Source: Nannocystis exedens (GTDB lineage: Bacteria > Myxococcota_A > Polyangia > Nannocystales > Nannocystaceae). Taken from it: a DNA stretch of 64,000 nucleotides. How positions within the stretch are numbered: the stretch's first letter is position 1; each line of letters begins with the position of its first letter. The position numbers and the translations under genes are program-made. The DNA is taken from positions 4,846,001 through 4,910,000 of the forward strand of contig NZ_NETK01000001.1 in the NCBI RefSeq assembly GCF_002343915.1, in the 5' to 3' direction. Shown in pieces: positions 7,739 through 16,204 of the stretch. Under the pieces are notes generated by a model. The model was not told where the DNA came from. It saw nothing but the letters and a program-made list of their open reading frames with translations, and ran no database searches.

Positions 7739-10012
7739 TCACGGCGATTTCTTCTCGGGAAGCGGCGCCGAGAACACGGCATCGACCGGTCTGCGTAAGG
7801 TCCGCAACGGCGCGGGGTCTGCGTAGGAGAGGCGAAACAGCAGGATCTCGACATCGGCGAGCGCGACGGTGAAAGCACGAGTGAAGCGCTCGCGCATCTC
7901 GAGAAAGCGCTGAATCTCGCGTTTGTCGAAGCCGGCGCCGTGGAAGCGCTCCACCCGGGCGAACATATCAATCAGCGTGTTCATCGGATGGATGGCGACC
8001 CCCAGCGCGCTGGCGGTGAGCCACAGTTGTTGCATCGCCTGGCCCCCGCGCACCAGCGCCGTCGGCGATTGGCCCGGAATCGTGAGCAGGCCTACCGCTG
8101 CGGATGAGGCTAGGGCTTGGACCGAGGACATCATCAGCAAGCGCCCACCATTCGTGTCTCGGAGCACCTTGGCGACATCGGTGGAGCGGAGTAGTTGAAA
8201 CGCCGCGAAGTCCATCGGTGTCACTGCCAGTGCCTCGACGCGAATGCCGTCCTGGGTGTCGTGGGCCTCGGCCTCGGTCCAGCGGATCTGGCGCATCGTG
8301 GGGCCGTGAAGCGACGGGGTGAGCAGCCGCAGTCTCTCGGCCTCACCGATCAGTTGCCCGAGCTCGCCGAGCAGCGCGCGGTCTGTACAAAGTTGCAGCT
8401 TGGCCCCGCTGTCGCGGGCGGCTGCCGTCAACGCTTGCACATGTACCGGCGACAGGTGCGCGCGGGTGCCGAGGCCGCGGTTGGTGTTTCGCCGCGGGAT
8501 CTCCTCGAATAGGGGGTCGTCGGCCGGTCCGCCGGCGCGCAATCCCAATCGCACCTCCGCGACCAGGGACGGGTCTTGCTTGGCCGGGAACAGCTGAATG
8601 TTGGCCTCGCGACCTTTGACCCCCGCCGCGATCTGCAAATTGGCCAGCGCCCCGCCGATGGCCACCAGCGCCCAGTGGCGGCCGATCTCGTCGCGTCCGC
8701 CGCCGCCGCGCTCGGTGTCGTGGAACACGCGCAGGACGCCGTCGCCGTACTCGAATCGCCACGGCTGGTCGTTGCCGTGCGACGGCGCCATGATCGCGTA
8801 CTGCACCAATTCACGGACCTCCCCGATCTCGCGGAGCCGGCGGGGGTGGCTCAGGTCGGGCAGCGGCGGCGAGGTGACCTCGGCGAGCTGCCCGCTGACG
8901 TCGATGTAGACCCGGCCCGAGGCGAGCGGCATGCCGAGCGCGAGGCGGCGGACCGCGGTCGTCGTCGTCGCCCCGCCGAGGGTCACGTCGGAGCCTAGCT
9001 GGGAGAACCCCTTGAGCGTGAGGTTGAGCTCGAGCAGCGAGGCGGCCAGGCGCGGCGAGATGGTGTGGAGGCCGGCGATCTGCAGAATGAGGCCGAGGCG
9101 GGCCGGGGGCGGCAGCGAGTTGACCTGGTCGGAGGTCACGTTGCCGACGAGGCCGTGGAGGATCGGGCGGTCGGGCTCGAGGTCGAAGCGCTCGATGTCG
9201 AGCATGCCGCGGTCGCTGGTCTCCATCAGCACCGGCAGCCGGCGGGCGCGCGCCTCCTCGCGGAGCTTGAGCTTGATCTGGATGCTGTCGCACTCGTCGA
9301 TGACGATGTCGACGCGGTCGCCCGGGCCGGTGCCGTCGATGAACTCGCCGATGTTCTCGGGCGTGACGCCGTCGGTGAACAGCACCAGGTTGGCGTACGG
9401 GTTCTGCTCGAAGATCTGGCGCGCCGCGATGATCGCCTTGTTGAGCCCGAGGTGATGCACCGCGCAGCGGATGCGGTTCATGTTCGACAGGTCGAGGGTG
9501 TCGAAGTCGGCGAGGCGGAGCTCGCCGAACACGCCCTCGAGCGCGAGCGTGACCGCGACCGCGTTGCCGACGCTGAGGCCGGCGAGCGCGATCTTGATCT
9601 TGCGCAGCCGAGCCTGCTCCTCGCTCGTGATCTTGTTGCGGTTGCGATCGGAGCGCAGCTCGGTGAACGAGTCGGGCGGCAGCAGGTGGACCATGCGCCG
9701 CGACCATGGGTAGAAGGCCCAGCGCCCGTAGTTCTGCGGCGTCTGTCCGTCGAGGAGGCGCTCGATCTCCTGCGCGACCTCGTCGTCGGTGTAGTTCTTG
9801 CTCGGCGTCCGCGAGCGCACGAGGTCCTTGAGCTGGGCCTCGAGCATGTCGTGGATGTACACGACCTCGCCGTCGTTCATCAGCTCGTCCATCGCCTCGG
9901 CCTCGGCGGGCACGGAGCGATCGAAGATCAGCGGGAACCACGACTCGCGCTCGGCGGACGCGAGCACCTCACGCCACGGAGCCAGAGTCTTCGGCAAACG
10001 GCGCGCAGGCAT
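7739..10012 (-). CDS. ThiF/E1-like adenylyltransferase fused to nitroreductase (Rv1355c-like), copy 2
   Basis: A 757-residue paralog of the protein at 3512-5836 with the same order. The E1-like domain covers ~140-330 (ALAGLSVGNAV, ADFDTLDLSNMNR, DECDSIQIKLKLR, shared ERFDLEP and HGLVGN). The FMN nitroreductase domain starts at about residue 400 (MAPSHGNDQPWRF). GAGGAG six bases before ATG 10012 fixes the start. The nitroreductase half (7739 to about 8800) uses visibly more A/T-ending codons than the E1 half, as if the two halves had different histories. Together with the acyltransferase it may form a small-molecule or peptide modification locus (inference). Confidence 0.75.
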   Translation of the reverse strand: MPARRLPKTLAPWREVLASAERESWFPLIFDRSVPAEAEAMDELMNDGEVVYIHDMLEAQLKDLVRSRTPSKNYTDDEVAQEIERLLDGQTPQNYGRWAFYPWSRRMVHLLPPDSFTELRSDRNRNKITSEEQARLRKIKIALAGLSVGNAVAVTLALEGVFGELRLADFDTLDLSNMNRIRCAVHHLGLNKAIIAARQIFEQNPYANLVLFTDGVTPENIGEFIDGTGPGDRVDIVIDECDSIQIKLKLREEARARRLPVLMETSDRGMLDIERFDLEPDRPILHGLVGNVTSDQVNSLPPPARLGLILQIAGLHTISPRLAASLLELNLTLKGFSQLGSDVTLGGATTTTAVRRLALGMPLASGRVYIDVSGQLAEVTSPPLPDLSHPRRLREIGEVRELVQYAIMAPSHGNDQPWRFEYGDGVLRVFHDTERGGGGRDEIGRHWALVAIGGALANLQIAAGVKGREANIQLFPAKQDPSLVAEVRLGLRAGGPADDPLFEEIPRRNTNRGLGTRAHLSPVHVQALTAAARDSGAKLQLCTDRALLGELGQLIGEAERLRLLTPSLHGPTMRQIRWTEAEAHDTQDGIRVEALAVTPMDFAAFQLLRSTDVAKVLRDTNGGRLLMMSSVQALASSAAVGLLTIPGQSPTALVRGGQAMQQLWLTASALGVAIHPMNTLIDMFARVERFHGAGFDKREIQRFLEMRERFTRAFTVALADVEILLFRLSYADPAPLRTLRRPVDAVFSAPLPEKKSP

Positions 10013-10141
10013 CGACGGCTCCTCAGGCAACGCGGCGCGTGTGCTCGGCTCGCAACGCTTTGACGATAGCGCAAGGCGCGCGAAGTCGACAAGGGCGGCG
10101 CATCGCCTTCACTTCCCCACGTGTCGGCGCGAGCTCGCGGT

Positions 10142-10783
10142 TCATGCGGCGGCGCTCCGGACGGCCGCCAGCAGGGTCGTCGCGCGCGCCCCGATCGCGG
10201 CGAAATCGGCGGCGTGCATGAGCTCCGGGGCGAACAGCGGCGTCGTGAAGCCCACGCCCGCGGCGCCGGCCTGCAGCACCGCGGCGGCGTTCGCGGCGTC
10301 GACCCCGTTGGTCGGCAGGAGGTTCAGGAACGGCATCGGCCCTCGCACCACGCGGACGTACGCCGCGACGTCGCCGGGCGACGGGAACAGCTTCTGGGCC
10401 GCGGCGCCGGCCGTGTGCGCGCGCCACAGCTCGGTCGGCGTGAAGCAGCCGGGCACCGCCGCGGCCCCGAGCGCGCGCGCGCGGGCGACGACGCGTTCGT
10501 CGAGCACCGGCGAGACCAAAAATCGCGCCCCGGCGCGGACCGCCTGCTCGGCGGCCTCCAAGTCCATCACCGTGCCGGCGCCGACGGTGAGCCGCGCGTC
10601 GGCGGCGAACTCTGCGACGAGGCCGAGCACGTCGGGCGTCGTCATCGTGAACTCGAGCACGCGGAAGCCCGCCTCGACGGCCGCCCACATCGCCGCGGCG
10701 GCGCGGTCGCGGCTGGTCGCGCGCATGATGGCGACCGCGCGGTGCTGGGCGAGCGCCGCGGTGAAGGCTGTCTCGGAGGACAT
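10142..10783 (-). CDS. eda: 2-dehydro-3-deoxyphosphogluconate (KDPG/KHG) aldolase
   Basis: A 213-residue TIM-barrel class I aldolase that cleaves KDPG to pyruvate and glyceraldehyde-3-phosphate in the Entner-Doudoroff pathway, or the related hydroxyketoglutarate. Family landmarks: VAIMRA at 17-22, VLEFTM (catalytic Glu44), GAGTVMDLEAAEQAV, FLVSPVLDE, PGCFTPTE and QKLFPS with the Schiff-base Lys131. Full length for the family (~210 residues). The start at ATG 10783 places the first strand normally; upstream in-frame sequence is low-complexity. No other Entner-Doudoroff gene is visible here. Confidence 0.9.
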   Translation of the reverse strand: MSSETAFTAALAQHRAVAIMRATSRDRAAAAMWAAVEAGFRVLEFTMTTPDVLGLVAEFAADARLTVGAGTVMDLEAAEQAVRAGARFLVSPVLDERVVARARALGAAAVPGCFTPTELWRAHTAGAAAQKLFPSPGDVAAYVRVVRGPMPFLNLLPTNGVDAANAAAVLQAGAAGVGFTTPLFAPELMHAADFAAIGARATTLLAAVRSAAA

Positions 10784-11070
10784 GCTGGGGCCATCGTAGG
10801 CCAACGGCCGCTCGCGCCGCAAGTTCGCCGCCGGACCGAGGCAAGGGTGAGCCCGAGGTGAAGCGCACCCGGTCGCCCGCGGAGGCGACCGCGCAGCCCC
10901 GCGGCCAGCGGCGGTCACGCAGGGTGTGATGCTCTGCGCCTCGCGGCGACGACCGCCCTCGCTTCGCCCGGAGCGGCGGCGACGGGCTCCCCGGGGGCCG
11001 AGCGCGCCGCCGCGGCCGGCGAACTTGCCGCTTGCCGAACGCGGAGCGACGCCTCACAAGCAGCAGCGCA
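10784..11070. other. Divergent intergenic region, nothing recognised
   Basis: 287 bp between the aldolase and rhomboid starts. GC-rich with no repeat element, promoter box or short gene that I can support. Confidence 0.4.
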
Positions 11071-11793
11071 GTGCTCCCGCTGTACGACACGATCCCCAGC
11101 CGCTACCCCGCGGTCGCCAACTGGCTGCTGATCGCCGCACATGTCCTTGTGTTCATGTTCGAGCTGGGCCTGTCCGACCGGGAGCTGCTGCGGGTGCTGT
11201 TCACCTTCGGCATGGTCCCGGCCGAGCTCACCGCCGGCCCCCCTGCCCCGTACTGGTCGCCGCTCACCGCCGTGTTCCTGCACGGCGGCTGGGTGCATCT
11301 GATCGCCAACATGTGGACCCTGTGGATCTTCGGCGACAACGTCGAGGACCGCATGGGCCCGGCGCGCTTCGTCGCCTTCTACCTGGCGTGCGGCGTGTGT
11401 GCCTCGCTGGCCGAGCTGATCGTCCATCCGACCTCGACGCTCCCCGTCATCGGCGCGTCGGGGGCGATCGCCGGGGTCATGGGCGCCTACCTGGCGATGT
11501 ACCACCACGCGCGGATCGTCCTCCTGATCCCGCTGTTCTTCTGGCCGCTGTTCGTGCAGGTGTCGGCGCTGTTCTTTCTCTTCTACTGGTTCCTGGTCCA
11601 GATCGTGAGCAGCAGCCTCGAGCCCTCGCTCGGCGGCGTGGCGTACTGGGCCCACATCGGAGGCTTTGTCGCCGGCTTCGTCCTGCACCGTCTGTTCCTC
11701 CCGCCCGGCGGGCGCGCCCCCTGCGACGACGAGGGGGCGCTCGCGCGCGCCTGGGAGCTCCCGCCTCGCGGAGGTCGTCGTGTCCGTCTCTGA
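11071..11793 (+). CDS. Rhomboid family intramembrane serine protease
   Basis: A 240-residue multi-pass membrane protein. Rhomboid marks: HLIAN (His76, Asn80) in TM2, GASGAIAG with nucleophile Ser130, and HIGGFVAG with catalytic His195. Rhomboids cut transmembrane helices of client proteins. GTG 11071 is chosen because the protein then begins LPLYDTIPSRYP, the usual first turn before TM1. The first TM (LLIAAHVLVFMFELGL) is partly encoded by a palindromic repeat copy at 11136-11163. The 3' end overlaps the next gene by 14 bp, which suggests the two proteases are coexpressed. Confidence 0.9.
   Translation: MLPLYDTIPSRYPAVANWLLIAAHVLVFMFELGLSDRELLRVLFTFGMVPAELTAGPPAPYWSPLTAVFLHGGWVHLIANMWTLWIFGDNVEDRMGPARFVAFYLACGVCASLAELIVHPTSTLPVIGASGAIAGVMGAYLAMYHHARIVLLIPLFFWPLFVQVSALFFLFYWFLVQIVSSSLEPSLGGVAYWAHIGGFVAGFVLHRLFLPPGGRAPCDDEGALARAWELPPRGGRRVRL
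11136..11163. repeat. GACATGTC-family copy inside the rhomboid gene
   Basis: CACATGTCC and TTCATGTTCGAGC half units lie in frame within TM1. They read as AAHVLVFMFE. Confidence 0.5.
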
Positions 11794-12604
11794 AATCTTC
11801 TGGCTGTTCTTCATCCTCGTCACGCTGCAGCCGGCGCTGAAGCAGCGCCTGCTCGACGCCTCTCGCGCGCGCGTGATCGGCGCCATCGAGCGGCAGCGCG
11901 GCTCGCGGGTGATCCTGCTGGTCCACCGGCAGGAGACCATGAGCCTGCTCGGCTTCCCGCTGATGCGCTACATCGACATCCAGGACAGCGAGGCCGTGCT
12001 GCGCGCGCTCGACCTCACCGATCCGAACATGCCGATCGACCTCGTGCTGCACACCCCCGGCGGCCTGGCGCTGGCGGCCTCCCAGATCGCCCGCGCCATT
12101 CACCGCCGCCCCGGCAAGGTCACCGTGTTCGTGCCGCACTACGCGATGTCCGGCGGCACCCTGATCGCCCTCGCCGCCGACGCGATCGTCATGAGCCCGC
12201 ACGCGGTCCTCGGCCCGGTCGACCCGCAGATCGGGGCCAACTCCGCCGCCTCGATCCTCGCCGTCGTGCGCGACAAGCCGATCCAGGAGATCGACGACCA
12301 GACCCTCATCTGGGCCGACCAGGCCCGCAAGGCGCTCGCGCAGATCCGCGAGCTCGTCCGCGAGCTCACCGCCGCCGACCGCGACACCGAGGCCGGCCGC
12401 CGCCTGGTCGAGCTGCTGTCCGAGGGCCACTTCACCCACGACTACCCGATCACCGCCGGCGTCGCCCGCGACCTCGGACTCCCTGTCTCCGAGGACATGC
12501 CGCCGGAGTTCATGCGCCTCATGGCTCTCTACCCCCAGCCGACCCGCCAGCGCCCCGCGGTCGAGTTCATCCCGTCGCCCTACCGCAAGGTCGACGAGCG
12601 CTGA
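11780..12604 (+). CDS. SDH-family Clp-fold membrane serine protease
   Basis: A 274-residue protein of the serine dehydrogenase proteinase family (ClpP/SppA fold). A short N-terminal hydrophobic helix (SEIFWLFFILVTLQPAL) anchors it in the membrane. HTPGGLALAASQIARAI is the oxyanion segment, HYAMSGGTLIALAADAI carries the nucleophile Ser124, and GPVDPQIG follows. Only the first motif residues of the Ser-Lys or Ser-His system can be named with confidence. GGAGG five bases before GTG 11780 fixes the start inside the end of the rhomboid gene. It probably works in membrane protein quality control with its neighbour (inference). Confidence 0.8.
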   Translation: MSVSEIFWLFFILVTLQPALKQRLLDASRARVIGAIERQRGSRVILLVHRQETMSLLGFPLMRYIDIQDSEAVLRALDLTDPNMPIDLVLHTPGGLALAASQIARAIHRRPGKVTVFVPHYAMSGGTLIALAADAIVMSPHAVLGPVDPQIGANSAASILAVVRDKPIQEIDDQTLIWADQARKALAQIRELVRELTAADRDTEAGRRLVELLSEGHFTHDYPITAGVARDLGLPVSEDMPPEFMRLMALYPQPTRQRPAVEFIPSPYRKVDER

Positions 12605-12662
12605 CTCGCGTCAATAAAAGAAGGAAGACCTCATCGCCTTCGCGGGTGATTCGGATGGTCTT

Positions 12663-12724
12663 GGGGACAGGTTAATCCCGCGGGTGTCAGCGGCTCGCTT
12701 ATGACCTGTCCCCCGGACATCTCG
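12663..12724. repeat. Long-armed GACATGTC-family inverted repeat
   Basis: GGGGACAGGT (12663-12672) and ACCTGTCCCC (12704-12713) are perfect 10-bp arms around 31 bp. The right side, from ATGACCTG to GGACATCTCG, is nearly repeated at 23786-23810, 11 kb away. Confidence 0.7.
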
Positions 12725-12900
12725 AGCTCAGCCGCCTTCGCGGACCTCGCAGCAGCCCTCGGCCGCGGCGCCCCCGGTCCGCGCGCGACAACTTGTCAGC
12801 CGCGGTCCATCGCGGTTGGCATCGCGTCGTCGTTCGCTGCCGGTCCTCCGCGTTTTTCGCCGCGCCGCTCGCGGTCCGGGGCTTGCACGGCGCGGCGGCC

Positions 12901-14082
12901 ATGCGATCGTGGACCTCGCTGTTCGTCGCGCTGAGCGCGTCGTGGTGGCTGTTTCAGACCTTCAGGCTGGCGCGGGCGATCGCCGGCCTCCCGCGCGTCG
13001 CCGACATGCCGCGCGAGACGAGGCCCGCCTGGCCCCGCCTCTCGCTCGTCGTGCCCGCGCGCAACGAGTCGACGCACCTCGGCGAGGCCGTGCGGACCCG
13101 CCTCGCCGAGGGTTATCCCGAGCTCGAGGTGGTGGTCGTCGACGACCGCAGCGACGACGACACCGGCGCGATCGCCGATCGGCTCGCGGCGAGCGATCGC
13201 CGCGTCACCGTCGTTCACGTCGACGCGCTGCCGGACGGCTGGCTCGGCAAGGTCCACGCGATGCAGCGCGGCCTCGATCGCGCCAGCGGCGACTGGGTCC
13301 TCTTCAGCGACGCCGACATCCACCTCGCGCCCGGCACCCTCGAGCGGGTGATCGCGTGGGCCGAACGCGAGGGCGTCGACCACGTCGCCGCGCTGCCGTC
13401 GATGACCGCACGCCGCAGCCTCGAGCCGACGCTGGTCGGGTTCTTCCGCATGCTGACCACGCTCGTGCCGCTGACCGCGGTGGCCGATCCGGCCGCGAAG
13501 ACCGCGGCCGGCTCCGGGGCCTTCAACCTCGTGCGACGCAGCGCGCTCGACCGCAGCCCGGGACTCGAGTGGCTCAAGATGGAGATCGCCGACGATTTCG
13601 CGCTCGGGGTCATGCTCAAGCGCTCGGGCGCTCGTCAGGCGATGGTCGTCGGCGGCGAGTTCGTCCGCCTCGAGTTCTATCCCTCGTTCGCCGTCTTCCA
13701 GCGCTCGCTCGAGCGGACCGGCGCCAACGAGTCGGCGCCGGCCGTCATCGCCGTGATCGCGGTGCTCGTGCTGCTCGAGCTCGGGTGGCTCGCCGGCTTC
13801 ACGCAGCCGGGGCCGGCGCGCTGGCTGGCGCTCGCCACCTTCGCCGTCGCCGCGAGCACGCAGTACGCCGCGAGCCGCTGGCTCAGCATGCCGCGCTGGC
13901 CCGCGGTGCTGCCCGGGGCGTCGATCGTCCCGCTCGGCTGGGTGCTGGTCCGCTCGGCGGTGCTCGCGTGGCGCCGGGGCGGGGTGCTGTGGCGCGGGAC
14001 GTTCTATCCGACGGCGGTGGTGCGGGCGGGGATCCGCCTCGGCCGGCGTCAGCCGAAGATCGGCAGCAGCCGCTCCTCGTAG
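12901..14082 (+). CDS. Family 2 glycosyltransferase, membrane-bound
   Basis: A 393-residue GT-A fold enzyme. An N-terminal hydrophobic helix precedes the catalytic domain, with LSLVVPARNE (about 48-57), VVVVDDRSDDDT, FSDADIHL (the DxD metal site) and ADDFALGVML. Three to four C-terminal membrane segments follow (VIAVIAVLVLLELGWLAGF onward). The arrangement resembles carotenoid or hopanoid-type glycosyltransferases (CrtQ/HpnB), but the acceptor cannot be read from sequence. The start is ATG 12901. It converges on the acyltransferase gene with a 34-bp overlap of 3' ends, so antisense transcription across the stops is likely. Confidence 0.85.
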   Translation: MRSWTSLFVALSASWWLFQTFRLARAIAGLPRVADMPRETRPAWPRLSLVVPARNESTHLGEAVRTRLAEGYPELEVVVVDDRSDDDTGAIADRLAASDRRVTVVHVDALPDGWLGKVHAMQRGLDRASGDWVLFSDADIHLAPGTLERVIAWAEREGVDHVAALPSMTARRSLEPTLVGFFRMLTTLVPLTAVADPAAKTAAGSGAFNLVRRSALDRSPGLEWLKMEIADDFALGVMLKRSGARQAMVVGGEFVRLEFYPSFAVFQRSLERTGANESAPAVIAVIAVLVLLELGWLAGFTQPGPARWLALATFAVAASTQYAASRWLSMPRWPAVLPGASIVPLGWVLVRSAVLAWRRGGVLWRGTFYPTAVVRAGIRLGRRQPKIGSSRSS

Positions 14083-14873
14083 AGCGAGTCGAGCATCGTC
14101 TGCATCGTCTGCTCGACCGTGTCGTAGACGGTGGGGGCGCGCTCGGCCGCCTCGACCTCGCAGCAGGCGCGGTCGTGGAGCGCGAGCGGCTGCCCGACCT
14201 GGAACGTGATCTTCGACGGCAGCGGCAGGTAGGGCAGCGCGCAGGTCGGGCCGAGCAGCAGGCCCCAGGGCGCGGCGAGGATGATCGGCAAGGAGCTGAT
14301 CCGGGCCCACTTCTGGGTCTGCATCAGCCGCGCCAGCCGGTGGCCGCGCGTGAGCACGATCATCGTCTCGTGGCTGCCGGCGCTGACGACCGGGACGATC
14401 GGCACACCTGCCCGAAGAGCCAGGCGCGCGAAGCCCTGGCGCTGGGCCAGGACGATCCGGCGGCGGTCGCGGAACGGGCGCATCGACTCGACGTCGCCGC
14501 CGGGGAACACCAGCACCTTGTGCCCGGCCTCGAGCAGCGAGCGGGCCTGGCCCTTGCGGGCGCGGATGATGCCGACCGACTCGAGCAGCTTCGCCACCCG
14601 CTTGAAGCGGAACAGGATGTCGTGGGCGAGGATGAAGACCGGCTGGTCGTAGCCGCGCTGGCGGTAGTACTCGACCAGGAACAGGCCATCGACCGGATTG
14701 AGGCCGCCGTTGTGGTTGGCGACGATCAGCGCCGGACCCTCGGGGACGTTCTCGATCCCGCGCACCTCGCAGCGGTGGTAGCGGGACAGCACGTCGAAGC
14801 CGGCCACCGCCGACCGCAGTGCCGAACGGCACACGCCCCCTGCGAGATCGCCGGAGCGCGTTGCTGAGTTCAC
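14049..14873 (-). CDS. Lysophospholipid acyltransferase (PlsC-like) family protein
   Basis: A 274-residue acyltransferase of the PlsC superfamily. Visible blocks: ALIVANHNGGLNPVDGL, a variant of the NHxxxxD catalytic motif seen in a GG-containing subfamily; SVGIIRARKGQA; VLVFPGGDVESMRPF (acceptor phosphate block); and VPIVPVVSAGSHET. Such enzymes acylate lysophospholipids or related alcohols at the inner membrane. The GTG start at 14873 lacks a clear SD. It is surrounded by envelope genes and converges with the glycosyltransferase. The acceptor is unknown. Confidence 0.8.
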   Translation of the reverse strand: MNSATRSGDLAGGVCRSALRSAVAGFDVLSRYHRCEVRGIENVPEGPALIVANHNGGLNPVDGLFLVEYYRQRGYDQPVFILAHDILFRFKRVAKLLESVGIIRARKGQARSLLEAGHKVLVFPGGDVESMRPFRDRRRIVLAQRQGFARLALRAGVPIVPVVSAGSHETMIVLTRGHRLARLMQTQKWARISSLPIILAAPWGLLLGPTCALPYLPLPSKITFQVGQPLALHDRACCEVEAAERAPTVYDTVEQTMQTMLDSLYEERLLPIFG

Positions 14874-14953
14874 GGCAGGGGCCGCGCGCAGCGTCGGGGG
14901 GGGCGTCCCCTCAGCTGCCTGCGGCGCGAAGCCCTCGAGGGGGTATGGTCGTG

Positions 14954-15868
14954 CTAGGCGGATGCTCGAAAAGTGTCATGACCCGGGGCACACGTCGAGC
15001 AGCGCTGTGAAACATCCTGCGCAGGCAAGCGCCGCGCGAAATCGAGCACGCGCCGGGTCAGCGCCGCGGGTTGCTCCATGAAGCCGATGTGACCGAAATC
15101 GGTGAATTCCTCGATCTCGGCGTGTGCGGGCAGATTTTGCGCGAAGAAGCGATAGTGCGCGCGCGGCAAGATCCGCTCCTCGCGCCCCCACACGAAGAGC
15201 ACGGGCATGTGGAGGCTCGCGAGCTCGGCCGGCGTGAGGAGCACGGAGGGAGAGATCTCCCCGAGCAGTTGGCGCAGCTGCGGATGGTTGAAGCGCCGGC
15301 GGAGGTTGTGCGCGATCGGGTGACGCATGAGGGGCGGCACCTTGGCGAACACGTCGTCGACGAATTCGAGCGCCTGGTCGTAGGTATCGATGCGGAACCG
15401 GTCGAGGAAGGCCGCGTGCTGGGCCGGCGGCAGCGGGGCGCCGCCGGGCGAGACGAGCGCCAGGCCGCGGACCATGTGCGGGCGGGCCAGGGCGTAGCGG
15501 ATCGCCACCAGGCCGCCCATGGAGTTGCCGAGGATGAGCGCCGGCTGGTCGAGCACCTGGTCGAGCGTCTCGACCAGCGCGTCGAGCAGCACCGTGGGCG
15601 GGTCACCCGGCCGCAGCAGCGCGGAGAAGCCGTGGCCCGGCATGTCGGGCGCGATGACCCGGCGGACGTGCGGCTGGAAGCGCTTCAGCAGGCCGCCGTA
15701 GCACACGGCGTGGGCGGCGAGCCCGTGCAGCACCACGATCGGCGGCAGACCGCCGCCGCCCGCCCCGTCCAGCACGTGAATGTCGCCGACGCGGGTGGCC
15801 ACCCGGCGGCTCTTCAGGCCGGAGACGTTGAGGACACGACGGGCGAGTCGCTCGGGCAGGGTCAGCAT
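14954..15868 (-). CDS. Alpha/beta-hydrolase fold protein
   Basis: A 304-residue alpha/beta hydrolase. PIVVLHGLAAHAVCYGG is the oxyanion strand and loop, LILGNSMGGLVAIRYAL holds the nucleophilic Ser in G-x-S-x-G form, and FTDFGHIGFMEQP carries the catalytic His. The closest look is to esterases and C-C hydrolases of the MhpC/BioH type; the substrate is unknown. ATG 15868 is used because the region before it (to TTG 15907) is made of a repeat fragment. The C-terminal tail has an odd Cys pair (SQRCSTCAPG) that may come from low-constraint sequence. Confidence 0.8.
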   Translation of the reverse strand: MLTLPERLARRVLNVSGLKSRRVATRVGDIHVLDGAGGGGLPPIVVLHGLAAHAVCYGGLLKRFQPHVRRVIAPDMPGHGFSALLRPGDPPTVLLDALVETLDQVLDQPALILGNSMGGLVAIRYALARPHMVRGLALVSPGGAPLPPAQHAAFLDRFRIDTYDQALEFVDDVFAKVPPLMRHPIAHNLRRRFNHPQLRQLLGEISPSVLLTPAELASLHMPVLFVWGREERILPRAHYRFFAQNLPAHAEIEEFTDFGHIGFMEQPAALTRRVLDFARRLPAQDVSQRCSTCAPGHDTFRASA

Positions 15869-16011
15869 GCGATTAGGAGACTTCAGAGCCCCAGGAAATG
15901 TCCACAAAGCGGCGCGGTAAGACCGTGCTGGGGATCACAGCGCCGCTGCGAACCCCCCTGCGCACGCGCGCACGCGGCCGCGCTCCGCCCGACGCCCGCG
16001 GTCGCGGGTGT

Positions 16012-16033
16012 GATCTGTCCCAAAGAACAGATT
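16012..16033. repeat. GATCTGTCC hairpin element
   Basis: GATCTGTCC, CAAA, GAACAGATT: 9-nt arms with one non-pair around a tetraloop. A close relative lies at 35159-35182. Confidence 0.7.
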
Positions 16034-16129
16034 GCGCCCGCGGCCCGGCAGCGTCGGCGACCGGCGCGCGGCCGCCGCCTTGGCCGCGGGGGTCGCGCTG
16101 GGGGCCGGGGGTGACAGCGCGGGGGCAGC

Positions 16130-16160
16130 ATGGCCCTTCGGACATGTCCCCGGGGACTGC
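16130..16160. repeat. GACATGTC-family array
   Basis: ATGGCCCTTCGGACAT followed by GACATGTCCCCGGGGAC, directly before the -35 box of the downstream glycosyltransferase gene. Confidence 0.65.
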
Positions 16161-16190
16161 TTGACGCCCTCGTCGCCGCCCGCGTAAAAT
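16161..16190 (+). promoter_or_regulatory. Sigma-70-like promoter
   Basis: TTGACG at 16161-16166, an 18-bp spacer, and TAAAAT at 16185-16190. The ATG follows 14 nt later. This is the best -35/-10 pair in the window, and a repeat array abuts it upstream. Confidence 0.6.
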
Positions 16191-16204
16191 GCCGGCCCCG
16201 CGCC

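Noticed and set aside
12605..12660. tRNA or small RNA in the AT-richer stretch after the SDH-family protease gene
   Set aside because: No cloverleaf or CCA end could be drawn, and no promoter-terminator pair was seen.
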